From Pestalotiopsis fici W106-1 (lineage: Eukaryota > Ascomycota > Sordariomycetes > Amphisphaeriales > Sporocadaceae): a stretch of DNA of 64,000 nucleotides. Positions within the stretch are counted from its first letter, which is position 1, and every line of letters starts with the position of its first letter. The stretch is from the NCBI RefSeq assembly GCF_000516985.1, contig NW_006917097.1, positions 2,580,593 to 2,644,592 of the forward strand. The letters run 5' to 3'. The translations under genes and the position numbers were made by a program. A model generated the notes under the pieces. The model did no database searches and was not told the DNA's origin. It saw only the letters and a list, made by a program, of their open reading frames with translations. This document shows positions 21,810 to 33,026 of this stretch, piece after piece.

Positions 21810-24482
21810 GAACAAAAAGACGCTGGCACTTGCTAGTAGCAAGTGGTAGGAAACATCCCAGCAATTTGCGCGACAGAAGCCAACGCTTGACACTACATTG
21901 CTACCGAGACTACTATGTAGTACTTGGGTACATGAGTAGGTGGTAGGCGAGGTGAGGCGAGGGATCTGGATTGGTTTATCTCCTCAGTCCCCTGTCCCAT
22001 GTGCCCCTCGGTGGTGTGTGTGGATGTTTGCATCGAGATTTCTGCATGGCCAAAATAATGGGAAAATCTCTATGGTCCTATGCGAAATCCGATGCATTCT
22101 CCCATATCCTGCTTTTTTTTGCGGTATGGAAGTCATGCCTGTTCAGGGCAAAGATCGACGTTGCGAAAGAGGGGCAAGGGAGATACAGTAGTCTGGAGCT
22201 TGCGAGAAAGGCCCAAGGATTTCCTGCGGATTTTCAAACAAAAAGCCCCACAATGCATGGAGAGACACCAAAGAGAATTTGCTTCGACTGGCTGTTATGT
22301 GCCCATACCAAGCGTACTGCTGGCACTGCTGACACTGCACTTTTGGGCCGCGCAACCCGACACATTTCACTGAAGAGCGATTCTGGCATCTACGTATCCT
22401 CCTAGTATCTATCTGCTTTTCACCGTCACGGTTGCGTCAATTTGGTAGAGAATCAACCGCTAGCAATCTCGGGTCAGAAAACGTGATACGGCGGTGGTCA
22501 TTGGTCACAAAACATGAGTCGAAAATAGAGTGTTATCTGCAGATGGGCTTAATGGCACATGTTCGAATTTCTTATACTGCGGCTGCGGCCTGCACATGAA
22601 AATCAAAACTCATGAATTGCAACATTCGATAATGGCGAAGAACTCCTGTACATGGCTAGACGGCTGTCTAGGATGCCCTACGTCTAATCCCTTTATGAGG
22701 CATGATTTGCATTACAGGATTGCTATCTTGAATACTAGAGACAAAACATCAGGACCCTTCCAAGCAGCCAACTGCCAAGTTCCTATGAGGCTCGTTCCGA
22801 GCCTGGCCTCCACTAAAGCCAGTGGTTGACAAGTACCAGTCCTTCAAGCGACAACGGTGAAAACCCGACCCAGACAACCAGACAGGAGCGGAAGCTCCTT
22901 TTTAATCAACTAAGATCAACAAGTGCTCAAAACTAAAAATCTGGACTGGATTTAGGCCTCGAATAGCAACGTTCAATCGTTTATTTAGGTAATTGTCTGT
23001 TGTGTACTGTTCCACGTACAGACTCGCTAGGGAATACATTGTACCACAGGGGTCACGCCCGGCTGTCCCATCCGTCGCCGATCTTTGTCAACCCGGAGAG
23101 GATCGGCACCGCAACGGTACAAAGTTATTGCACATGAAGCTAGAAGCAAACATGGCGTCGTCCTTCTGCCCGGGAAGATTGCCAAATGTCGAAATTTAGG
23201 CCATGGTACGATATACTGTTGTGGCAATAAGAAATATGTATGTAGGGCTTTTCTGCAATTTCTGATCATGCACCCTTTTTTTTTTTCTTCTCCCCTCCTC
23301 CCCATGTTTGTTTGATTCAAAAAAAATTTTTCTTTTTCTTCACCTGCTATCCACGTTTGCGTGGCGTGATTCTCCAGCCTATGAATACACGCTGCATTCA
23401 ACATACATGCTTGCGTATGACGTAGTTTTGCCAATTCCTGAGGAGACTTGTCTTGGATCTGGTGCCTCACATGGCCTGTGTGGATTACACTATTTTGTCT
23501 ATCCTGCCTATCAAGCCATGGACCGGAGATATCACGGGCTATGTTATGGCCCGTGCCCCAAAAAAAAAAACCACCAACCTTGAGTGAGCTGGAGGCTTGT
23601 GAGCCGCTCACACCCTGGCAACACTCTCGGCCCACAGCGATGACTTGTAATATGCTTTTTCTGAGTTTTGGCTGATTTCAATGGGAAGAATTAGGTATTT
23701 CTAAGCGCCCGCCTTGGAATGAGTCTCGATTCTCAACCTGACTTGTAGATAAATGACGTAGGCATCGCATATAGAACAATATAGATGCATTTTGACAAAT
23801 CCCACTTGATGATACTGGGGAGTCAGTTCAGCAGCCGATGGTAAAAGTATCGACCTCCCATTTAGCCTTAGTCGTCAGGCTGTATACTCCCGCCGACGAC
23901 CATTATTGGCTGAATATAGTATATGATCTCGCATCAGCTTGCAAAAATTCCGATTGAATTCACAAGTGCATAATACAAAAATAGTCATTTCAGCCTTATA
24001 GTCTACTAATAATACAGCCCCAGTAATAATAGCTGCCTCTACACAGACATTACTATCAAACGCTTTTTAATGCATCTGAGTGTCTTGTTCTTCGCTCCAG
24101 CATACTACAATTGATCAACAATGTGGAATCTTGCCAAGCACATGTGCCGCCAGTATCGGCCATTCCACCAACGTCTACGTCGACATGCTGTGGTGCAGAT
24201 ATCGAAGGCACTATGATGCAAAAGCCACCTCCCTCTTCGTCTTTTCCGCTTGTTTGCGCCAGATCTTGGTGCAGACGGTGAGATGCACGATGCAGGATAT
24301 CGCCCTACTCATTCTAGATGGGCCAATCATGCCACGCCATGAAACAAGCAGCTTGCATGAACAATACATATACGTCCGGTCCCCTAGTGGAGGTTGGACC
24401 CCCAATATTCTGACCCCCAGATAAAAGCAATGCGAGCACAATGTCACCAGGGACCTGTTGCCCTTGCTGACTGCAGGACCCT

Positions 24483-24725
24483 TTACAATTCTATCATTTT
24501 TTCTACGTCACTGGAGCCCGTGTTCCTGTCGACGACATGATAACAAACAACGAAAACGGCAACGATCGTAAGGGCAATGACGTCGGATTTCAGGGTCCTT
24601 ATGTCACCTGATGCTTTGACATCATACCGGCCGTTGTTCACCTGCGGCTCCGGTCCAAATTCGGGTCCAGAACATGGCCCGGGGCATTGTCTCTTTGCCG
24701 TCGATCTTTCGTCTTTGACGGTCAG
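24483..24725 (-). CDS. Candidate exon of a small membrane protein
   Basis: This open stretch of 80 codons ends in TAA (24483-24485) and has no ATG at its left end, so an upstream exon would be needed. The translation looks protein-like: a Pro/Gly/Cys segment (QCPGPCSGPEFGPEPQ), then LKSDVIALTIVAVFVV, which is a likely transmembrane helix, then a polar tail (DRNTGSSDVEKMIEL). The DVIA start of the helix resembles the 54-residue protein at 3100-3264, which may be chance. Possible acceptors AAAG lie just inside its 5' end. The gene model is incomplete and weak. Confidence 0.25.
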   Translation of the reverse strand: MTVKDERSTAKRQCPGPCSGPEFGPEPQVNNGRYDVKASGDIRTLKSDVIALTIVAVFVVCYHVVDRNTGSSDVEKMIEL

Positions 24726-24935
24726 TCATGTCGACAAGATGCCTGGCATTGTTCGCATCAGTCCTATAAGCACAATATAGGAATATTGGCAGACTGAAGC
24801 ACGGTTTTTTCACTATCATAATCAACATTACGTCTAACCCATACGCAATCCTTGCTGCCTGGTGAGTCTGGTACTTACCAATTATACTGTCTACTTCTAT
24901 CAAGTGCCCACTCAAATCTCTGTGAACACCTGCCA

Positions 24936-25190
24936 ATGGACGTCAAGAGACCCAATTGCTCAAACTTTGGTTTTGGCTCTGGAATGGAAGTTGATAGCGG
25001 CGCTTTCCCTCGGCTGCTGCTCACTCAATCCCCACGTAGACACTCGCTGGTTTCACTCTGCCACGAGGACGGCAGCATCATTACAGATTTAATGGAGCTC
25101 GACGATGTCTCATTTGAAGAAGAATGTTCGAGTCCCATGGAAATTGACGCGGTCAATGGAAACGAGTTGATAACCTTTTCCTACACTTAA
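24936..25190 (+). CDS. Hypothetical acidic small protein (84 aa)
   Basis: I do not recognise it. The frame starts at ATG 24936 in good context (CCAATGG) and ends with TAA before A+T-rich sequence. It reads MDVKRPNCSNFGFGSG, then a region with three Met-Glu-x-Asp motifs (MEVD, MELD, MEID) and an acidic stretch DDVSFEEE. The composition is more protein-like than neighbouring frames, but there is no domain and no supporting splice structure. It could equally be the last exon of a longer gene or a chance frame. Confidence 0.3.
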   Translation: MDVKRPNCSNFGFGSGMEVDSGAFPRLLLTQSPRRHSLVSLCHEDGSIITDLMELDDVSFEEECSSPMEIDAVNGNELITFSYT

Positions 25191-26240
25191 TACACAGCCG
25201 GTTCTGAGTTCTCCAAAGTTTTCTGCAAACGATTGTGTCCCAGGCATTTGATCTATGCTATTCGTGAAGAAACGAAAATCATCCAGTAAATTTTCAATAC
25301 ATGTTTGAGACATTCCCGTAATATGAACTTGCCATAGAAGCAGGGAGAGAAAATCTTCCATTCGAGGCTGTCAAGGATCATTCCGGATGACTGTTAGCTT
25401 TATGGATGAGAAAGAAACATGAATCATTACAGTTCACAAAGAACATTTCGCAGAAGAGTCTACAAATATGTGGCAAAGAAGCTATAAATGTTGAAATTTA
25501 CTCCAGATGTGAGAGTATTCAATTAAACTTGCTGCCAATTTAATCCTCATCAAATCAGATTTCCAAATGAGAAAAAGAACGGAAGACTTCGTAGAGAATT
25601 ATCTCTCAAACGATGGCCCTGCTGATATTCCATTCCATTTGGCTGGTATCCCAGAGGTAGACGACGCGTGTATGTAACTACTAGTGTATTGTGAGCATAT
25701 ATATCCCCAGTATGAGCCTATTTGATACTGCCACCGTATTTGGAAATTCTCAAAATAACGACTCATTCATATAAGTGTTCTACTGCAACTAGATGCACTG
25801 AAAATGATTAGAACCCGACTCAAATCCTTAGCCGTGTGCATGTCACACGGTGCGTCTCTGGAAATTTATGCTATGTTTCGTCGTTTAAGTTTTCGTTCGT
25901 CGCCCGTAGCCAAAATGATGAACAGTTTTCCACATTGCATGGAGCAAGAGTCAATCATATCATGTCATTACTTATACTATCGTCCAACAACGGTAAATAC
26001 AGAACATTAAGTCGTCTCAAGGGAGAAAAAAAAAGATATCAAAATTATTGTGAGCCGCGCGCATATCATCAGATGAGAACAGCCCTGTTGGAAGAAATGC
26101 CTTTACCACAGTCAGGGGACAGGCCACAGAGAGCTTTTTGATGGTAATCGAGATGGAACAGTGATCCACGTAGGACAGCACACCATCTTGACTCGAGAGA
26201 GTTGTGGCCAAAGCCCCAAACTTGTGGAAGCAATCATCGG

Positions 26241-29200
26241 TTACTCTTCCTCCTCAGCCGCCGCCTTCTCCACCAAAGTGTACCGATCAACGCCCAGCTT
26301 GGAGTCAATCTCGTGCTCAATGGCCAGCTTATTGAGGTGGACCAGGATGTTCTCGAGGTGGGTATCCTGCTTGTGGCGGTCTTTGCGGCCGAGGTCATTG
26401 ATCCAGTCGACGCGCTGCAAAACATAATAGATGATTGCGATAAAGACAATGACACCCAAAGAGTAGAGCCAAATAACAACCACGGTGACAATGTCGGTCC
26501 AGCCGTTGGACGAATTGTTAAAGGCCGTGGGCGGCGTCGTTTCCATGACGCCACCACCGCTGCCCGAGAGCCAACCAAACAGACAAAAGATGGTGGCGAT
26601 GACATCGACGCCAAAAATGGCAAAGACGAGCTGCCAGGATGGCCATGTCTTGCCGCCGCGTGTTACGAAAATGAGCCAGTTTTCAGTCAGTGCCACTTGT
26701 AGGAAAAGCACCTCCTGGATCGAGCCGAACCGTTGGATAATGCCACCACTGCGCAAGAACATGGTGCCACGAGCAATCCAGGTTCCAGCTGCGAGTAAGA
26801 GTCCCAGTATGATACTAACAACCCAAATCTTCTTGAGCTGCCATTCCACTGGGCGCTCTTCAACGTGCGCATTATCGTAAGCAACAGCCACGGTAGCCAG
26901 GTCGGCGAACAGGGCGATGAAGACGATCAGGTCGGGACGAATGGTCTCGTTGATAATCACCATTGATGTAGTCAAGTAAATTTCCAAGTGTAGACAAAGG
27001 GCGATTCGATACTGGACATACGCTTTCTGCAAGGCGACTCAGTACGTGTAAATAAATATGACCAAGAGGGCATTGTACTTACCATGCGCTGGAAGATTTG
27101 GCGAGAAGTCTTGATGGACAAGATAATAGTACTGAGACCAGGAGCCAAGAAGACAATATCAGCGGCAGCCTGGGCGGCTTCGGAAGCACCTTCGACTGCG
27201 ATACCGCAATCTGCTTTCTTGAGCGACGGAGCATCGTTGACACCTTTGAAGCAAGGACTAGTTAGCAATACAGACGCTTTGTCCCTCACTCGGAAGGATC
27301 AAGTAAACTCACCATCACCAGTCATGGCCGTCAGCGAACCACGCTGCTGGAGCATCTCCACGACTGCATACTTGTGCTCGGGAAACACCTCGGCGAACCC
27401 ATCAGCCCGCTCCACCAGATCATGCTGCACTGTGCCGGTAAGGCCGCTGTGCATCAGCTTGGTGGAGTTGTAGACCTTTGTTCCCAGACCCAGCATCTTG
27501 CACGTCTCCTTGGCAATGGCAATGGCATCGCCCGTGAGCATCTTGACCGGGACGCCCAGCGCCTGGGCCTCGACAATGGTCTGCGCCGTATCCTCGCGGG
27601 GCGGGTCAAACATGGACAGGAGGCCCAGGAGCACCCAGTCCTCATTGTTCTTCTTGTAGGCCACGCCCAGAGACCGGAAGCCGCGGCGTGCAAAGTCTCG
27701 GGTACGGGCATTGTACTCTTGGCGGACCTCGTCGCTTACGGTGGTGAGGTTGAGAACGGCCTTGGGAGCACCCTTTGCGCATATGTAGCGATCGTTTCCG
27801 AGCCGACATTCTGAAGTGATGCGCTTTGACACGGGATCGAATGGCGTAAATTTGTCCGTCTTCCAGCCTTGGCGCAATATCTCGCGAGCCTTTGGGAACT
27901 TCTTGAGGGTCAAGATTGTGACTTTATCAATAGGATCCAGTGATGCAATGTTGTGAGAACTGGCAAGCGCAGCCACTGCCATCATCCAGTTGACATCTTG
28001 ACCTTCGACGACTGTAGGGTGAGAATCCGTGTTAGCAATTTATATTTACCCCATTCGAAGAATTAAAAAAAGAAAAAAAAGGGGAGGAAAAAACCAACGC
28101 CGAATATCGAAAGGAACAATGGGTGTAAGTCAATGGACTCTTGTACATACGGTATGGATCACGCAGACTCAACTTGTTTGCAGTCAAAGTGCCAGTCTTG
28201 TCTGAACATAAGACGTTTACACCCTATTTAGAAAGTCAGCGTTGAGAAAAAAAAAAAAAAGGCATACTAGTGAGGAACAGTAGTTACCGCAAGTGATTCA
28301 ATAGCAGTCAATTTTTGGACAATGGCCTTTTGCTTAGCCAAGTAGGCAGCGCCAACAGCCAATGTAGTAGTCGTGACAACAGGCAGACCGACCGGCACTC
28401 CAATAATGAGCAAGATCAAGGCGTAGTGAAGCAAGGTTTGTACCCCAGGGTAAGCAATGGGAATGTGGTGGAAGAACCCGCCAATCCAAGCCACGAGAAT
28501 CCAAAACATGACCAGGACGAGCAGTGTTGTTCCGATGCTGTCCATGACGGCCTTGAAGTGTCCACGATCCTTGGTGCCCTGAACAAGATTTGCAGTTTTG
28601 CCGACGAAGGAATACCTTGCAGAGGTCGTGATGATGGCGTATGCCTTGTCGCGCTTACAGCCCGTGGTGTAGTACACGACGTCGCCCATATACTTGTCCA
28701 CGGCGAGAGACTCACCCGTGATGGCGGACTGGTCGCAGGCAATTAGAGGCTGGCCGTAGTGAACCGATTCATCATCGACGTCGTCGTCGGCAGCCTTTGT
28801 TTGTTCGCCCTCGCCTTCACCACCTTTCTCCTCAGTGCCAGCCGCTGCCTTGGTCTTTTCCTCTTTTTCGTCAACCTCGGCAGTAGGATCATTCTCAAAC
28901 TTGTCCTCATTCCTGAGAGCAATGAACTCATCATAGTCTTGTGGCCGGTTATAGCTGCAGATAAGTTGCGCGTCTCCTGGAATAGTTTGACCTTCTTGCA
29001 AAACCACCTGATGCATGAGTTAGCACTACTCTGCAATTCTGCCCAGTTGAGATGAGTCGGGCTGAAGGTATATCATACAATATCGCCAGGCACGAGTTCT
29101 CTTGCCAATATCTGTTGCTCGTGGCCATCTCTCACGACAGTCGCTTTCATGGCAATATCGCCTTTCAAGCTCGCGACGACGTCGGCGGCTTGCTTTTCTT

Positions 29201-29933
29201 GGTAGAAACCCACAAAGGCATTTAGAGCCAAGATACCGCAGATGACTCCGAAATCGATCCAGTCATTGAGACCGACGGCTAATAGAGCAGCAATTTCCAT
29301 GACTAGACAGATTGAGTTTAGCAACCATGATCCGGCTGTGACTGTATCATCTCATGATTCAGGAATAGGAGCGTGCATACCATATAGAATTGGTCCTTGG
29401 AAATATCCGAAAATCTTTTGAAGCATGTCTTCTTTTTCGGCAGTGAGCTCATTCCAGCCAAAACGTTTACGGCGCTCTTCGACGACGCTGCTGGGGATAC
29501 CCTCTTTGATATGGGCGTTGAGCCAGCTGTCGGGAGCCTTGCCCTCATCCTGGACGGGGTGCGGGCCAGTGGCCTCGGCTGGGTCCGACTTCCAGAACTG
29601 CCACCACTTCTTCTTCTTCCTGCTCTTGCCGGCGGTGCTGACCATTGAGGCCCGGCGCTCGGCGTCAAAGTTGGTAATGTACCGGTCCAGGGCCTCATAC
29701 TCGGGCAGGTCCCCGCTGGCTCGGCTCTGGCTCGGCCGCGGAGTCGGCAGGTGACCCGGGAACTTGATATGTTCCTCTCCTGGGGGAGCCAGTCCACCCG
29801 CCGGGGCTTCGCCTTGCTGGACATGCTCGTGTCCCTGGTCATTACTGCCACCGCTGTTGCTCGCGCTGGCAGCATTGGCCTCGACGTCGTCAGTGGGTGC
29901 GCCGTGGCCGTTGCGCTTGCGGATGAACGACAT
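26241..29933 (-). CDS. Plasma-membrane P-type H+-ATPase with acidic insert
   Basis: This is a proton-exporting P-type ATPase (P3A class), which sets the membrane potential that drives nutrient and ion uptake. Seven exons (29381-29933, 29079-29302, 28288-29007, 28151-28223, 27313-28011, 27083-27243, 26241-27026) give 1071 residues, longer than the roughly 920 of the classic fungal pump. The order is: a Ser/Gly-rich N-terminus, a basic [13 protein letters not shown] patch, the first helices, TGES of the actuator domain (356-359), the phosphorylation site D507 in [13 protein letters not shown] of the nucleotide domain, GDGVNDAP (about 755-762), and C-terminal helices. Just before TGES sits an extra Glu/Lys/Asp-rich segment (about 292-340) absent from the classic enzyme. 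Catalytic residues are intact. This is probably a paralogue of the main pump rather than the housekeeping copy. Confidence 0.93.
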
Positions 29934-30843
29934 GTTGCCCCAAGCTCACACGACGACCAAAAAGAAGCACCTGTCTCACGCGATACTGAAATCGGTTTCA
30001 CAGAGTCGCCTACGATAGCAGATTATGCGTTGTCACTTAAAATCACATGAGGAGATCAGGCCAGTCCAAAGAATATTTCCTGCTCCTTGGGTTCTCAATT
30101 GACTTTAAATTCCATACTCAATTCGGTTCCGGCACATCCATCATAAGCTTCTGTCCGTCGATGAGGGGTTTTTTGGAGCTCATGGTCTCTAGGTCCATGA
30201 CGAGGTGACGTAGAAATGATTTCCTCTCCAATGGGGGTTGCTTGAGCTACCTCCTCCAAAGTATATGATTTAGGAAGTCAGTAAGCACACCCGGGACCGG
30301 TGCACCGGGTATAACGGGCGGTGGCCATTTAGAGTTCGATTTCCCCAACTCCATAGGGAGGCCAATAGCAGAGCACTGCTGGAGGTTACCCGAGTCTCCA
30401 AAAAAGCTTCATTCCGAGTTAACCGGGGTTTCCGGGTCGCGCCCTTGTTCGCGCTCGCTGGGCAAACAAGAGTAGGACTTTTGAATAGTGTGATCTGCTA
30501 CGGTCGCTAGTAACTCGTGCTCCGAGATAGCTCGGTGAATAAGCGTGCGCTGACTTGCAGGAGGCTGCCGTGGGCCCAGACTAGCCTGCAATGCCCCCTC
30601 TGTGAAGTAGAATCATATGCCATTTTGATAGCCTGATCAAAGTGATGAGGGAAATATAAGCATAAATCAAGATTCTTCCATTATGTGCTTGGCATGTGGA
30701 AAATAATCACGCATAGTCCAACTGCGTGTCAGATGCCCCTAGTATGGAGGCTTGCATCCCGTGTCCAGCAAAGGCAACTCATTTTTTGATAAGTAGCAAC
30801 TTGTATTCATATCTCGCTCGAAGTGAGAGAACGGTACCAGAAA
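29934..30843. other. Intergenic, H+-ATPase promoter
   Basis: About 910 bp between the H+-ATPase start and the 3' end of the ketopantoate-reductase-like gene. It must contain the ATPase promoter and also a G+C-rich patch annotated separately. Confidence 0.5.
30288..30610. other. G+C-rich patch with short palindromes
   Basis: This patch differs in composition from its A+T-rich flanks and contains nested palindromes (ACCGGT, GGTGCACC) inside an ACCCGG...CCGGGT inverted pair at 30289-30310. A 60-codon minus-strand frame within it (30409-30591) reads protein-like but has no recognisable domain. It may be a decayed mobile-element or gene fragment. Confidence 0.25.
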
Positions 30844-32041
30844 CTACAGCTTTGCTTTCTTTGCACCGTCTCTGACCTGCTGCATGCTCTTCAGGAGGGC
30901 GTAGAGACTCTGGAGCCTAGGCATTTCCACGCCTGCCTTCCTCGCGATACGTACCGGATTGCCCAAAATGACCTCGAGCTCCATGGGCCGACCAGCCTCC
31001 CAGTCGAGGAGCATGCTTGGCTTTGCACCCGTATTCCGCTCAGTGCTTCGAATAATCTTCTCGGGCGTGGCCAGGTCGTCCGAAAATGGCTTCCCGAGGA
31101 CTTTGGGAGCAGCATCCCTGATTTCGTTCATGACGCCGAGAATATGCTGTCTCAACTCGGGATCCTTGAGTTGGTCTGCATTACCCCGGCCTCCTGATAC
31201 CACGGCGGTAGGATTGAAGGCGGCATTGATACACAGTTTATGCCAGCGAATCGTCTGAAGCTCGATTTCTGTGTGCGTCTCAACGTCCTTGATGCCGCCC
31301 AGTTCCGTCCACCACTTGGAAAGCTGGGTCATGCGAGCGTGACCCAGCTCAACCAGCTGCCTCGACTCGGGGCTCGTGCTAGTTTCTCCTTGAAGGCCGT
31401 TTCCATATGGGCCCAGGCTGATCCTAGTCCATCTGTTCTGCCTAATGGTCCCCTGCTTAATCTGCTCGGCACTGACAATGGTCACAGCGGTGATGATGGG
31501 ATTCCGCGGGAAGCGTTTGCGGTAGGGTTCTTCGACGCCGACACCATTCTGAATGAGCACTATGCATGAGTTCGGCGACACAATTGGTGCAATGAGCTCA
31601 GAGTCATCGGAATGATCTGGCAATGCCTTTGTTGTTACAATGATGTAGTCCCACCCGTCCTGAGGTGCCTTGGATGTGCCTTGCGTATTCGGCACCGCGG
31701 CTTGTACGGACCGAAAGACGGCATGAGGCTTAAATGTGTAGTCGCCAAAGGTATGCGTCTGAAGAGTCACCCCCGAGGATTCTATGACAGAGTAATTTGA
31801 CCTCGCTGTGAGTGAAGTATAAACATTATGAGACGGCTGTGGAAATAGTCAGTATAGTCGAGCATGCAGTGGTCCAGAGCAATCAGGATTCTGACATGAT
31901 GAAGACGGGAAGCGTAGAAACACCCGACCGCGCCTGCGCCGACGAAGAGGATATGGCTCGGTCTGTGATGGAGGTCACTCAGTCAGCAGTGATCAAGCTA
32001 GCGGACATGATGACATACTTTTGCGAAGTGCTTGAACTCAT
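30844..32041 (-). CDS. panE: 2-dehydropantoate 2-reductase (ketopantoate reductase) family protein
   Basis: The family reduces 2-dehydropantoate to pantoate with NADPH in pantothenate/CoA synthesis; fungi carry several paralogues, some with other substrates. Three exons (32019-32041, 31896-31962, 30844-31836) give 360 residues; the first coding exon is only 23 nt. The Rossmann dinucleotide motif is at 16-21 (FVGAGAVGCFYASRL). The region VLIQNGVGVEEPY matches the ketopantoate-reductase NGVG element. The conserved catalytic Lys falls at about K230 (RWHKLCINAAFNPTAV), and the C-terminal helical domain has the expected SMLLDWEAGRPMELE. It is divergent from the 2-oxoglutarate oxygenase gene across 985 bp. 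The family is firm; the exact substrate is not. Confidence 0.9.
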
Positions 32042-33026
32042 GATGAAAACCGTTATGTGAGTAATGGCAGACGATGATGATCAATGCTTGGTTTCAGCTC
32101 GAGTTGCCAGTTGTCCAAGCCCTGGCTGGCAACTGTGGGGCGCTACTAGGCATTGCAACCGAGGTATCAAACACCTAATTTCCATTATGGGTGCCCCGAT
32201 GAGTGGTAAACTACGGGCATGATTTCAGCTTTAGCATTCTGGAAACGAAGTCTTTTCTACTTTGATTGAACAATTGGAGAGTTTTGGATTAAATTTGAGG
32301 TGAAATTCCAATTATTGATGGCTGTCGGTTTTATTACAGAATACAAAACCATCCATCCAGATTTGTTTCTGCTTTGCATCGTTGTACTTGCCGCGCTTAT
32401 AAGATGCAGTACGACAACATTGAAATCTTGTAACCAAGATGTAGTAGTAGTAGTCAATTGGTCGAACCATCAGTCGCCGTCATCAGGGACATAGACTATG
32501 GCCGTGCAGCACACCTCTGATCACGCCTTCGGAGCTTTGCAATGATCATCAGTTGCAAGAATTCAGGGTATGTGCACCTACACAGATACCAATGTAGGTG
32601 CTCCACCAGGACAACAGTATAGAATCCCTCTTTGGGCTTTTCATACTTGTTCCGAGTCTTGGCAACAAGTCTCGTTATTGAAATATTGGTGAAAATTCAA
32701 GCCCAGTCAACATAATACGGTACTAGATTGGCCAATGAAATGGCCGGGCCATATCAATGTCCCCGAAAGCGCGAATATGCATGATTTGAACCGCTCCGCG
32801 GCGTGTTCCGTACCCCACAGCAGCACCGCCGCTAGGTTATCTTGTAAGACGGAAGCGGAGGGGAACGTTATCAAGTCCCGTAAGATCAAATAAGACAGCT
32901 TATATCGTGTGTAGGCTCATCGGGTTTCCGGGAAGGTTGCAAATTGTTAAATATTGTGCAAGTCTCAGCAAGTCATTTTTGTCAGACCGACCCAAGCTAT
33001 AGTTGCAAGGCAAAACCAAAACCACA
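32042..33026. promoter_or_regulatory. Shared divergent promoter region
   Basis: 985 bp between the starts of the reductase (minus) and the oxygenase (plus), so it carries both promoters. CGG-rich words occur about 130-240 bp upstream of the oxygenase start (for example CCGCTCCGCGG), which could suit a Zn2Cys6 regulator; that is inference from composition. Confidence 0.4.

Larger units (their letters stand above)
17801..26240. other. 8.4-kb gene-poor region upstream of phytochrome
   Basis: This lies between the phytochrome start and the stop codon of the H+-ATPase gene, both on the minus strand. I find only two small coding candidates in it (24483-24725 minus, 24936-25190 plus). Otherwise it holds short frames without domains, a GTCA/GTCTGTCA simple stretch at about 18271-18307, homopolymers and one TGTACAGAGTA copy (20566-20576). 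It may be a long phytochrome promoter and leader, decayed sequence, or contain noncoding transcripts. Confidence 0.5.

Noticed and set aside
23027..23635. 202-codon minus-strand frame
   Set aside because: Low-complexity Lys/Phe runs from homopolymers and no recognisable domain or coding bias.
25110..25145. tRNA B-box-like GTTCGAGTCCC
   Set aside because: No A box at the right distance and no acceptor-stem pairing. Similar isolated B-box-like words elsewhere (for example 22563, 30333) also fail, so no tRNA is called.
26202..28746. Plus-strand frames of 108-166 codons across the H+-ATPase gene
   Set aside because: Shadows of ATPase exons on the opposite strand.
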